Positions 1 to 8,350 of a DNA stretch of 64,000 bases are shown here, piece after piece. The DNA lies in contig NZ_JAUOEO010000001.1 of assembly GCF_030540825.1 (NCBI RefSeq), forward strand, positions 4,787,001 to 4,851,000, read 5' to 3'. Position numbers and translations under genes: made by a program. The number at the start of each line of letters is the position of its first letter. The stretch's first letter is position 1. This DNA comes from Flavivirga spongiicola (GTDB lineage: Bacteria; Bacteroidota; Bacteroidia; Flavobacteriales; Flavobacteriaceae). The notes below the pieces were generated by a model that saw only the letters and a program-made list of their open reading frames with translations, had not been told where the DNA came from and did no database searches.

Positions 1-1068
1 ATTAATTTTTTTAAAAGGAATTGGTTCGAGACCAATTCTGTTTTCAAAAACGGATTGTCCGTAGTAAAACTGATCTGTGATATGTGGAATTATTAATTGA
101 GGAACTCCAGACAAAGCAGCTGTATGGGTTGTCCCAGCGCCACCATGATGTACTATTCCTGATAGGTGAGGAAATAATTGGAAGTGACAAACTTTATCAA
201 TTGCAAATACATTTTCGGGAAGTTCAATACCGCCTAAATTTGCCCATCCTTTATTTATAATAGCTCTGACCCCCGAATTCTTAACGGCAGACAAAATAGT
301 TTGAGTCGTTTTTATAGGGTCGTTATTACCCATACTACCAAACCCAAAATATATTGGTGCTTCTCCATTATTTATAAACTTTAATAAATCCAACGGTAGC
401 TCTTCTTGTGTCTTAAGAAATGGATACCCTGCATACTTAATATTTTCAGGCCAATCTTTTGATGGTGGAGCTAATCTCTTATCTAAACAAAGTATGGTCG
501 GGTTGGCAATAGTGTATTTATAATAATTAGCAATTGGCTTTAAATCGAGAATTTTTCTTGATTTGTTTAATTGCGGCTTTAACAAAAATTCCCAAGATAA
601 GATGCCTATTTTCCAAACCCATTTATTCATTTTTTTTGATAACGACTGCATAGGAATTGTTGTAGGTCTTGAATCTCCTGCAAACATGGGAGTTAAAGCC
701 GTTCGTACAAAAGGAATATTGCAATATTCGGCTACTGAAGGAGCTGCTGAATCTAAGCTGTTTCCTACTAGAATATCTGCATCATTACAAAAAGCTGGCA
801 ATTCCTCCACTTGTGTTATCATATGCTGTTTTATATTCTTTAAAACTATAGAGGTTGATTTATTATCACCTCCTAATCTTCCAAATTGCTCTTGAGCAGT
901 TTTACCACTATATAGCTTATAAGGAATACTATATTTAATTAAAAGCGATTCCATCCCTTTACTTACAACCATTAATACATTATGATTTTTCTTAATTGCC
1001 TGAAGAGCCAGAGCAATCATAGGTTGTACATCGCCACGTGTACCAAAAGCTGATATTACTATATTCAT
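1..1068 (-). CDS. UGT-type glycosyltransferase (GT-B fold, GT1-like), C-terminus cut by window edge
   Basis: Transfers a sugar from a nucleotide-sugar donor to a small acceptor, by family; the acceptor is unknown. I translated it from ATG at 1066-1068, and the frame stays open to base 1, so about 356 residues are visible of a usual 400-430. The N-terminus MNIVISAFGTRGDVQPMIAL is the typical first strand and glycine loop of YjiC/UGT enzymes. Near the far end HHGGAGTTHTAALSGVPQL followed by a DQ pair is the donor-binding signature of the second Rossmann domain. No signal peptide is seen, so it is probably cytoplasmic. It is the last gene visible in a minus-strand run, 55 bp after the hydrolase at 1124-1978. 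Such enzymes glycosylate macrolides, sterols or carotenoids, and nothing here tells which. Confidence 0.85.
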   Translation of the reverse strand, partial: MNIVISAFGTRGDVQPMIALALQAIKKNHNVLMVVSKGMESLLIKYSIPYKLYSGKTAQEQFGRLGGDNKSTSIVLKNIKQHMITQVEELPAFCNDADILVGNSLDSAAPSVAEYCNIPFVRTALTPMFAGDSRPTTIPMQSLSKKMNKWVWKIGILSWEFLLKPQLNKSRKILDLKPIANYYKYTIANPTILCLDKRLAPPSKDWPENIKYAGYPFLKTQEELPLDLLKFINNGEAPIYFGFGSMGNNDPIKTTQTILSAVKNSGVRAIINKGWANLGGIELPENVFAIDKVCHFQLFPHLSGIVHHGGAGTTHTAALSGVPQLIIPHITDQFYYGQSVFENRIGLEPIPFKKIN

Positions 1069-1123
1069 AGTACTCTTTTTAATTCATCAACATTTAATTA
1101 TTAATTATTTTACTACGGTAGTT

Positions 1124-1978
1124 TTATTTAGAAAGCAATATCTTAATGTGTTCTATAACCAAATTTGGTTCTTCCCTCATAACATAATGTCCAGAACTTT
1201 CAACACCTACATGCGTAAAATCAGCAATCCCTTCCCCTAATTCTCCTTGAGCCGCAAATGCTATTGCTCTACTTGCATTATTAATCTCGTCATTATCAGC
1301 ATTGGCCTCTACATTCATACTGGTTAAAACAGTAACAGGGATATTCGGTAAATCCGGAAGCGTATACGCATACGCTATGTCTTCTATTAATTCTCTGTAC
1401 TCCATTGGAGCTCCATGGTTCTCTCCATAGGCATTAGCAAATAAATCGTACCCCCAGTCTTCTATTTCCTGAGTTGGGTTATTATAAGATTCATGTGATG
1501 GGTCGATGAATAGTATCGAGGCCATTTTGTCAGGATTCTTTATAGCAAAATCTCTGGCAATTAATCCGCCTATAGAATGGCAGACCAGTATTACTTTTCG
1601 ACCATTTGAAAATAGGTTAACTACTGTTTCCAATTCACTCGATAATCTTTCAATGTCTCTAGGGCCAGGACCAACTTCAGAATTCTCATAACCAGCTCTA
1701 TCGTATAATAATACATCTGATAAGTCTCCTATTTCTTCTAAGATATTTTTTTCAAACCAAACCGAATGACCATCTCCTAATCCAGATTCAAATACAACTA
1801 AGTATTCTGTATTATTTATTTGACTATAAGTCTCCAATTTGTGTGTTCCTAATTCCACTCGTATTTGTTGCGGATCTTTTAACAGGTTAGTTACAATATC
1901 ATCTTCGCCACATGATATAAAACCCAGTGGTATCAAAATTAGTGCGATTGCTACTTTAATTCTTTTAATTGTTTTCAT
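1124..1978 (-). CDS. Alpha/beta-hydrolase lipoprotein (copy A)
   Basis: Predicted serine hydrolase or esterase of unknown substrate, anchored as a lipoprotein. The frame is open to 1993, but the Met at 1978 begins a clean lipoprotein signal (MKTIKRIK, hydrophobic stretch, GFISCGEDD), so I chose it. The catalytic triad is visible: nucleophile elbow VCHSIGG, acid in LFIDPSHE, and histidine in SSGHYVM near the C-terminus. The oxyanion region resembles VVFESGLGDGHSVW. The first small residue of the nucleophile elbow is Cys instead of the usual Gly. It is clearly paralogous to the hydrolase at 4833-5636 (same ESGLGD, DRAGY/NRAGY, DPSHE and SGHY motifs). It lies 139 bp downstream of a TPR-AraC regulator, which may control it. 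Confidence 0.85.
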   Translation of the reverse strand: MKTIKRIKVAIALILIPLGFISCGEDDIVTNLLKDPQQIRVELGTHKLETYSQINNTEYLVVFESGLGDGHSVWFEKNILEEIGDLSDVLLYDRAGYENSEVGPGPRDIERLSSELETVVNLFSNGRKVILVCHSIGGLIARDFAIKNPDKMASILFIDPSHESYNNPTQEIEDWGYDLFANAYGENHGAPMEYRELIEDIAYAYTLPDLPNIPVTVLTSMNVEANADNDEINNASRAIAFAAQGELGEGIADFTHVGVESSGHYVMREEPNLVIEHIKILLSK

Positions 1979-2117
1979 TTTTTCACCTTTCAATTTATTC
2001 TATTTTTAAATTATTTGGCAAAAGTATATGCTACAGTTTGTTTAAGAGTTCCGAATTGTAAATGCGAACTCTTTTAGCAACTGATAACTATTAATTAAAA
2101 TGAATGGTGGTTAAATC

Positions 2118-3899
2118 TTAGTGTTTAATATATTGCATAGGCGTCATGCCTGTTTCTTTTTTGAAGAAGGTATTAAATACAGTTTTAGAATTAAATCCGC
2201 TTTCGTAAGCCAACCCTATCAAAGTAATGTGATCGTTTTTTGGGTCTTTTGAAATACGTTTAAAAGTTTCAACTCTATAATGATTGATGAATTCACTAAA
2301 GTTTTTATTGAATTCATAATTAATCAACCAGGACAATTGATTGGGGTGAATATCTAAACTAGCAGCAAGGCTTCTTAGTGTTAAATCAGGGTTTAAATAA
2401 GGAAGCTCTTTTTCTATATAATCCAATAGTTTTCTTGAATACGTATCCCGCATTTTTTTCGTTAAAAGCTCTTTTTTATTGCTATGTTTATCTTCAGTAT
2501 TAAAAGTTGCAGAGAATACATTTTTGATGATTTCCTTATATTCCTTATCTTCTTTAATCGTGTTCAATATAGGGTCTGAAAACATCAGTAGCATCAAAGT
2601 GGGCTTTGTATCAATAATTCCTTTTAACCAGTTTAACGCCTTTTGCTTTTGGTTAGATAGAACGTTTATTATGAATATGAAAAACTGAGCTCTTTCTGAT
2701 TGCTGTTTTTCTATTTTACTATTTAATAACTCTATGTACATTTCAGTACTTGGCGTATCTTTTAAAATCGCATAAGCAATTCCTAAAAGCCCATATTTTG
2801 TTGGATCATCTATAGTTGCCGGTAAATCAGATGTAAAATAATCGATTATAAGGTTTGTTTTATTTTGCATAGCCCAACTAAAAGCTTTCATCTCAATAGC
2901 CAACAAGTTAGCAGGGTTTAATTCCAAACTTATATTAAAATTCTCAATAGCAAGTTCATAATTTTCACTAGTATAGTATAGATAGCCTTTTGCAAAATAA
3001 ACTTCAGAAGACAAAGGGTCTAAACTAGCAGCAGTTTCAATACTTTCTAATGCTTTTTCATGTCTTCCTATGGCAATATAGAGAAACCCAAAATGCAGAT
3101 ATGCAGGTGAAAAATTGGGGTTTACTTTTAAAGCACTATTTAAATATTTGACTGTTTTTTTTAAATCCCATTGATGCCAAAATGTATATCCGGCTAATCC
3201 ATAATAAGCTTCGGGAAGCTGAGAGTTGGATTCCAATGCTTTTGCGGCATATTCTCCAGCACTTTTAAAAGCCTCATCTCTAGGCAAAAAACCAAGACCG
3301 GCCATCATGGCATAATATTGCATTAATCCAAAAAGAGACTGTGCATGATTAGGGTCTATTTCTAGAGCTTTGGTAAAGTATGTTTTTGATAGCTCAATAT
3401 CTTTCGGATTCCATTTTTGAAAATGGTAATTCCCTTTTAAATATAAACGATAGGCTTCAATATAATCCGTTTGCTTATTAACCAGCTTATCTTTGATATC
3501 AAAATGCCCAAAATTCTCTCTAATCTTATCGGCAATTAATAAGCTTATTTCGTCTTGGACAGCAAAAATATTTTCAAGGTTTCTATCCCAGGTTTCAGAC
3601 CAAAAATGAAAATCATTTTGAACTTCTATTAACTGTGCCGTAATTCTAATAGTATTTTTTGACAGTCTAACACTTCCTTCTAAAATGGTAGATACATTTA
3701 AATCTGCACCTATTTTTCTAATAGAAATATCTTTATTTTTAAAAAAAAATGAAGATGTACGCGATGTCACTTTTAAGGCATCTATCTTGGCTAAAGCATT
3801 TATAATTTCTTCAGTGAGTCCTTCACAAAAATAGTCATTCTCTTTACTAGAACTCATATTTTTAAACGGTAGAACTGCTATAGAAGGGTTACTTTTCAC
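2118..3899 (-). CDS. TPR-containing AraC-family transcriptional regulator with TolB-like N-terminal domain
   Basis: A one-protein sensor and regulator of 593 residues. Residues 1 to about 130 (IAVLPFKNMSSSKENDYFCEG onward) match the TolB/FlgO-like domain found at the front of many TPR regulators and adenylate cyclases. The middle, about 135-420, is a run of TPR-like helix pairs (for example AHYE-like repeats with LDPLSSEVYFAKGYLYY). The last 100 residues are an AraC/XylS helix-turn-helix pair ending in GLAYESGFNSKTVFNTFFKK and TGMTPMQY. No transmembrane segment is obvious, so it probably acts in the cytoplasm. The start codon is GTG at 3897-3899; the next Met would remove the first strand of the domain. 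It sits upstream of hydrolase copy A and probably regulates it. Confidence 0.85.
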   Translation of the reverse strand: MKSNPSIAVLPFKNMSSSKENDYFCEGLTEEIINALAKIDALKVTSRTSSFFFKNKDISIRKIGADLNVSTILEGSVRLSKNTIRITAQLIEVQNDFHFWSETWDRNLENIFAVQDEISLLIADKIRENFGHFDIKDKLVNKQTDYIEAYRLYLKGNYHFQKWNPKDIELSKTYFTKALEIDPNHAQSLFGLMQYYAMMAGLGFLPRDEAFKSAGEYAAKALESNSQLPEAYYGLAGYTFWHQWDLKKTVKYLNSALKVNPNFSPAYLHFGFLYIAIGRHEKALESIETAASLDPLSSEVYFAKGYLYYTSENYELAIENFNISLELNPANLLAIEMKAFSWAMQNKTNLIIDYFTSDLPATIDDPTKYGLLGIAYAILKDTPSTEMYIELLNSKIEKQQSERAQFFIFIINVLSNQKQKALNWLKGIIDTKPTLMLLMFSDPILNTIKEDKEYKEIIKNVFSATFNTEDKHSNKKELLTKKMRDTYSRKLLDYIEKELPYLNPDLTLRSLAASLDIHPNQLSWLINYEFNKNFSEFINHYRVETFKRISKDPKNDHITLIGLAYESGFNSKTVFNTFFKKETGMTPMQYIKH

Positions 3900-4032
3900 C
3901 GCGCAAAGATAAGACTATATGTGTAATTATTAATATTACTTATAAAAACTAATTCCTTTATTTAGACTCCCGTTTTATTCACTGTTTTTATTTTATAATA
4001 ATGAATCTTTCGATTTCACAAGAATGACAATC

Positions 4033-4052
4033 CCGCCTGCTGGCAGGCAGGT
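4033..4052. repeat. Short GC-rich palindromic repeat
   Basis: The stretch CCCGCCTGCTGGCAGGCAGG is a nested inverted repeat in an otherwise AT-rich gap, next to the phrase AAGAATGACAAT. Similar CTGCC/GGCAGG pieces occur at about 23125, 23212 and 55890. Dispersed elements of this style are common between genes in Flavobacteriaceae. No function can be read from it. Confidence 0.45.
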
Positions 4053-4057
4053 TCAAC

Positions 4058-4086
4058 AAAAACTCCGAGTTAGAGTCTCGGAGAAT
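4058..4086 (-). terminator. Rho-independent terminator after the M23 peptidase gene
   Basis: CTCCGAG (4063-4069) pairs with CTCGGAG (4077-4083) around a 7-nt loop. Read on the minus strand the hairpin is followed by a run of T. It lies 35-60 bp after the stop of the M23 gene, which fits a terminator for that transcript. Confidence 0.75.
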
Positions 4087-4120
4087 TCTTTTCGATTAAA
4101 TCATGTAATTATTTGAGATA

Positions 4121-4807
4121 CTAATTATCATTGACAATACTTTCATTTTGCATTGGTTCGCCCCTTTCCACAAAAATGTCATTTGCATAATAATTCTGAA
4201 ATTGAGCAGGCAAACCTTCTCCATTAAATGGATCTTCTGTTGTTTGTAAATGATAATGCAAATGTGGTTCACTTGAATTGCCACTATTACCGGTTTTCCC
4301 TAATTCTTGCCCTTTAAGGACCTTGTCTCCAACAGATACAACTATTGATCCTTCTTTAAAATGTGCTAAGAATGAAAACTCACCATTTTCATGGTCGATA
4401 ACAACAAGGTTTCCTGTTGGTATGCTAGCATTAAACTCTCCAGGAATATTATCATAAACATCATTAACTACAGTAATTATTTTTCCATCCCCCGGAGCAT
4501 TTAAACGTTTCCCAAAACAATAATAGTCTTCATTTTTAGAACCATTACCCATATGTGTGCTTCCATTGATTCTTTGTACAAGATCTAAAGCAAATCTTTG
4601 CTCTCTATGTGCAGCATGATAATTTTCTTTAACACCTCGTCCTCCCCAAAAAACCCACCATGTGTCTTCAAAAGGAAGCTCTAATGCTGTTTTTGTCTCG
4701 TAGTTTAAATAATCGCTGGCATAGGCATCTGGCAAATCATCATTTGAACAATTAAATACTGTAAATAGTATGAATGCAACGATTGTACTACTAACTAAAT
4801 TTTTCAT
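4121..4807 (-). CDS. M23-family metallopeptidase lipoprotein (LytM-like)
   Basis: Probable peptidoglycan endopeptidase or its inactive relative, 228 residues. The N-terminus (MKNLVSS, hydrophobic run, VFNCSNDD) is a lipoprotein signal with Cys at about 20. The LytM core shows LNAPGDGKIITV, GNLVVIDH, FLAHFKEGSIVVSVGDKV, GKTGNSGNSSEPHLHYHL. The HLHYHL pair is the M23 zinc/catalytic motif, and the upstream His/Asp pair appears as HREQRFALDL, spaced a little differently from the classical HxxxD. It lies 25 bp after hydrolase copy B, so the two are probably co-transcribed and share the AraC regulator upstream. A terminator follows. Confidence 0.85.
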   Translation of the reverse strand: MKNLVSSTIVAFILFTVFNCSNDDLPDAYASDYLNYETKTALELPFEDTWWVFWGGRGVKENYHAAHREQRFALDLVQRINGSTHMGNGSKNEDYYCFGKRLNAPGDGKIITVVNDVYDNIPGEFNASIPTGNLVVIDHENGEFSFLAHFKEGSIVVSVGDKVLKGQELGKTGNSGNSSEPHLHYHLQTTEDPFNGEGLPAQFQNYYANDIFVERGEPMQNESIVNDN

Positions 4808-4832
4808 CTTATTATTTTTAATTTTTTAATAC

Positions 4833-5636
4833 TTAATCTAACAAAGCTGTAATAGCATCTAACACTAATTGAGGTTCTTCAACCTGAATATAGTGCCCAC
4901 TGTTTTCAGTAGTAATATGAGTGAAATTTGTAACATTTTCTCCAAGTGTGGCATGTGCGTTTATCCATCGTGTTTCATTTTCGCCTTCACGATCTCGGAT
5001 GCTTGTAAGCACAATTATTGGTACATTTGGCAACGTAGATAGTGCATCCAGAGTTTGAAAGTTTTCGATAAATTGCTCTGCTTCATTTGCTATTTGTGTA
5101 AGACCTTCTCCTCTAAAATATTCTACCATGTTATCTTCTTGTCCTTGTGTCATTTCTTCAAAACCTTCATGGCTAGGATCAACAAATAATATGGCTTCAA
5201 CCATTTCTGGGTGTTGCACAGCATAATACCTAGTTATAGCACCTCCTAAAGAGTGACCAACTAATATTACTTTATTATTTTCTGATTTACTTAAAATAAC
5301 TTGATGCAGATCTTCTGCTAATTGAACAATGTTTCTGTCATTATTAGCCATTTCTGAAGGCTCATATCCTGCTCTATTGTAAGCAATCACCTGATGAGTT
5401 TCTGCAAGACCTAATAATTTGTACCAACTTTCGTAATTGTCTCCCAAACCAGATTCGAAAACAATGGTATGATTTCCATTTCCAGCTGTTTGAGTAAATA
5501 ATTTATAGTCTCCAGTATCGACCATATTTGATAGCGTTAAAACAGAATCATCATCATTGTTACAAGACATGGTAAATGCGCTTATTAAACACGTATAGAA
5601 TGCTAGTTTTTTCGATATACTTATTTTCCTTTTCAT
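4833..5636 (-). CDS. Alpha/beta-hydrolase lipoprotein (copy B)
   Basis: Predicted lipoprotein serine hydrolase of 267 residues, paralogue of the hydrolase at 1124-1978. The open frame extends to 5741 but that would overlap the upstream AraC gene. The Met at 5636 starts MKRKISISKK, a hydrophobic stretch and TMSCNNDDD, a good lipobox, so I use it. The triad is complete: VGHSLGG nucleophile elbow, LFVDPSHEG acid, ENSGHYIQ histidine. The oxyanion region VFESGLGDNYESW matches copy A. It follows an AraC-type regulator by 73 bp and precedes the M23 lipoprotein by 25 bp. Substrate unknown; the family includes lipases, esterases and haloperoxidase-like enzymes. Confidence 0.87.
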   Translation of the reverse strand: MKRKISISKKLAFYTCLISAFTMSCNNDDDSVLTLSNMVDTGDYKLFTQTAGNGNHTIVFESGLGDNYESWYKLLGLAETHQVIAYNRAGYEPSEMANNDRNIVQLAEDLHQVILSKSENNKVILVGHSLGGAITRYYAVQHPEMVEAILFVDPSHEGFEEMTQGQEDNMVEYFRGEGLTQIANEAEQFIENFQTLDALSTLPNVPIIVLTSIRDREGENETRWINAHATLGENVTNFTHITTENSGHYIQVEEPQLVLDAITALLD

Positions 5637-5709
5637 TTTTTTAAAATTTTCTGCAAATATACCCGCAGTAAAAAAAATGAAAGTCTTCAAATGTGAATAA
5701 GTGGAGAAA

Positions 5710-6810
5710 TTAAGACTTATTAATTTTAGTCTTATATGCATTTGGAGTCATTCCTGTATACTTTTTAAAAGCATTGTAAAATCCTGTTTTAGAAATAAAT
5801 CCAGACTCGTACCCAATAGCTAATAAACTGTATTTATCAAACTCTGGGTTTGCCATCATACTTTTTACTACGTCTACTCTATAGGCGTTTACATATCCTG
5901 AAAAATTATCATTTGTAATATCATTTATAATTTTTGACAAATAACCCGGGCTTATTCCTATTTGATTAGCCATATATTCTCGGCTTAAATCAGCATCTAA
6001 ATAAGCATGATTATCTAGCATCAATGTTTCCAGTTTTTGAAAATGAATATTAGAAATATCTTTTTTTGTTTCTTTTTTTTCTTTTGGTAAACTTGATTGG
6101 ATGATTTGAGTTATTTCATATCTATCATCTAATAATTTAAACCGAATGAGTCCCTTATAACTCATCCAATAAAAAAATGTGGTGACTCCTATCCAAAGAA
6201 CATATTCTGTATAAAGAGAATCCTTATCAGTAAGTATACTATATAGTTCCATGAATACCCACATTAAAATAAGAGCAAAATAAACAATGGTCAAATACTT
6301 AAGCCATTTTCTACTTTTTTCTTCTAAATGCTTAGCATTACTAATAAAAACTAAACAAAAAGCACCTCCAAAGATGGAATAAATTAGAATGAAATAATAT
6401 TCAATATCAAATAAAATATAAATAAAAGAGCGGATATTAGAATCATATATCAAACCAACTGCATCTAATGTAACAATCATAATATTTATAATTGAAAACA
6501 AATAGAACGGTATATACAAGAATACATGTTTTCCTTTAAGGCGTTTTATGCTAGTTTTTAAAGATACAAATGTGAGAAAGGTAGCAGGAAATAAAACTTC
6601 TAAAGGAATATTATCCAGTAATGCATAAAAAAACAGATTAGAATTATCAAAATAGTCTTCCACACCATTCATTAAGCCGATACTACTAACCGTTAAGATC
6701 GTGTAGGCTAAATATTTATTAATATCACTTCGGTAAAATTTTGAAAACAATACAATTAAGCCAAAAATTGCTCCTTGAAGAAAACTAATAATAAAGATAA
6801 ATACAATCAC
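5710..6810 (-). CDS. AraC-family regulator with membrane-embedded N-terminal domain
   Basis: Transcription factor of 366 residues whose first 230 are largely hydrophobic: about six or seven membrane spans, starting FIFIISFLQGAIFGLIVLF and ending near the YWMSYKGLIRF segment. The C-terminal ~100 residues carry the AraC double helix-turn-helix (DADLSREYMANQIGISPGYL, then LAIGYESGFISKTGFYNAFKK, then TGMTPNAYK). Such membrane-bound AraC regulators are common in Flavobacteriia and are thought to sense envelope or membrane signals. The start is GTG at 6808-6810; no ATG is available nearby. It is immediately upstream of hydrolase copy B and the M23 lipoprotein, its likely targets. Confidence 0.85.
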   Translation of the reverse strand: MIVFIFIISFLQGAIFGLIVLFSKFYRSDINKYLAYTILTVSSIGLMNGVEDYFDNSNLFFYALLDNIPLEVLFPATFLTFVSLKTSIKRLKGKHVFLYIPFYLFSIINIMIVTLDAVGLIYDSNIRSFIYILFDIEYYFILIYSIFGGAFCLVFISNAKHLEEKSRKWLKYLTIVYFALILMWVFMELYSILTDKDSLYTEYVLWIGVTTFFYWMSYKGLIRFKLLDDRYEITQIIQSSLPKEKKETKKDISNIHFQKLETLMLDNHAYLDADLSREYMANQIGISPGYLSKIINDITNDNFSGYVNAYRVDVVKSMMANPEFDKYSLLAIGYESGFISKTGFYNAFKKYTGMTPNAYKTKINKS

Positions 6811-6950
6811 TTAAATAATCTTATTTTAACTATCACAATAACATTGCCTAAATTAAGCCCAAATACTTATTGACCAAATAATTGTAAACTATATTATTGG
6901 AAATTATTTTTCTCAAATCTAGTTATTTTTGGGTAAATAAAAACTAAAAA

Positions 6951-7008
6951 CCATCTAAGTAAATTAGCATAAAACTATAGAGAAAGTTTGAACAATTTAC
7001 TTAGATGG
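6951..7008 (-). terminator. Long hairpin terminator after the acyltransferase gene
   Basis: A perfect 15-bp inverted repeat, CCATCTAAGTAAATT (6951-6965) and its complement at 6994-7008, encloses a 28-nt loop. Read on the minus strand it is followed by a T-rich run (GGTTTTTAGTTTTTATTT), as expected of an intrinsic terminator 34 bp beyond the acyltransferase stop codon. Confidence 0.75.
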
Positions 7009-7041
7009 AGTTCTTTTAATTGGTTATTTTCAATTATTATA

Positions 7042-8229
7042 TTATCTCAACTTATCTAATGCAAATTGTGTTTTTATTTTAAGTGACGTTTTCTTTGGTT
7101 TTGTTTTCATACCAAACACAACTCTAAAAGCATTGAATGGCTTAATTAAAAACCAATAAGTACCAATTATTGAGATTAGAGAAAAGAGAATAATTAATAG
7201 CGCTTGAAGCCCAAATGAAATATGCCATTCTAAAACAAAATATCCAATAAAAATAAATGCAGGTTGATGCAATAAATAAAAAGGATAAATAGCTTCATTT
7301 AGTACTTTTCTGTATTTGTGCTCTTTATTAAAATATCTTTTAAAATAACCTATAGCAGCTAATCCACAAGATAATGAAATGACCATTTCGATAATACCAC
7401 GAGAATAATCCTGAACTATTGAAGGCTTTCCAAAAATGGAAGGCAACGAAAATAGCAACACTGTAAAAATAATTGTCTGATATAAATATAGTCTTCTATC
7501 TTTTGACAATCTACTGATTACTTTATGACTTGTGAATAACATAAAACCACTTAAAAAGAATAATAGATAATAAGTGAAATAAGCCCAATCATTATACAAA
7601 GCATGGGTACTCTTAGGAAAATATTGTCTTAAAATCATTTGGGATATTATAATAACTGGAAGTAACTTATTTAATCCCATGTGTTTAGAAGTAATGTCTA
7701 TTAATTTACCTCGTAACATGTTATAATGCGCACTTTTTGTATAATTTAAAAACGGGGCTATCAATAAAGAAATAATTAATAAATACAGAATAAACCATAG
7801 ATGGTGCCATGAAATATTACCTACAGGATAAGCCCCCCCATCAAACATATGTGGAATAAAATCTAAAAATGAGGCATATTTATCTATACGCTCAACATAC
7901 ACCATTAATGGTACTAATGTAAAAAAACCAAATGTAAATGGAATGTAAAGCCTTCTAAGACGTTCTTTTACATATTGCAAACTTGTTCTATGTCCAATCG
8001 CATAAAAAGTACCAATACCTGATACTAAAAATAATAATGGCATTCTCCATAAATGCAACCACCACATAATGGGATCTAAAAACTCGAATGATTCATTACT
8101 ATTAACATGCCATTGTTCTGGTCTAAAAATCATACCCACATGAAAAAAGAATACACTTATAATAAGTCCTATTCTTAACCAATCGATAAAATACTGTCTT
8201 TGTTTTGTTGCTTCTGGTTGCTCACTCAT
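7042..8229 (-). CDS. Membrane acyltransferase family 3 protein (OpgC/OafA-like)
   Basis: Integral membrane O-acyltransferase of 395 residues, about ten spans. The start of the domain is QRQYFIDWLRIGLIISVFFF, the typical RxxxxDxLR-like beginning of the acyltransferase-3 family; WLHLWRMPLLFLVSGIGTFY carries the usual loop with Arg and the conserved Ser-Gly. HPAFIFIGYF-type helices close it. I chose Met at 8229 (MSEQPEATKQRQYFIDW) over the upstream in-frame ATG at 8265 because the family usually begins close to the first span. It probably moves an acyl group (acetyl or succinyl) onto a cell-surface glycan or glucan; the exact target is unknown. It stands downstream of an AraC regulator by about 120 bp, and a strong terminator follows. 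Confidence 0.85.
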   Translation of the reverse strand: MSEQPEATKQRQYFIDWLRIGLIISVFFFHVGMIFRPEQWHVNSNESFEFLDPIMWWLHLWRMPLLFLVSGIGTFYAIGHRTSLQYVKERLRRLYIPFTFGFFTLVPLMVYVERIDKYASFLDFIPHMFDGGAYPVGNISWHHLWFILYLLIISLLIAPFLNYTKSAHYNMLRGKLIDITSKHMGLNKLLPVIIISQMILRQYFPKSTHALYNDWAYFTYYLLFFLSGFMLFTSHKVISRLSKDRRLYLYQTIIFTVLLFSLPSIFGKPSIVQDYSRGIIEMVISLSCGLAAIGYFKRYFNKEHKYRKVLNEAIYPFYLLHQPAFIFIGYFVLEWHISFGLQALLIILFSLISIIGTYWFLIKPFNAFRVVFGMKTKPKKTSLKIKTQFALDKLR

Positions 8230-8350
8230 AACTGTTCGTTTTTTGATTTGACCCAAAAGTACCAACAGCCGACTAGTTTTAATGAATTAGCCTATAAGCA
8301 AGGTGTACTGGCTTATAAGGACGCACAAATAAACACTAATAATGAGATAG

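Noticed and set aside
5637..5741. Extended N-terminus of hydrolase copy B
   Set aside because: It overlaps the upstream AraC gene and precedes a clean lipoprotein signal that starts at 5636.
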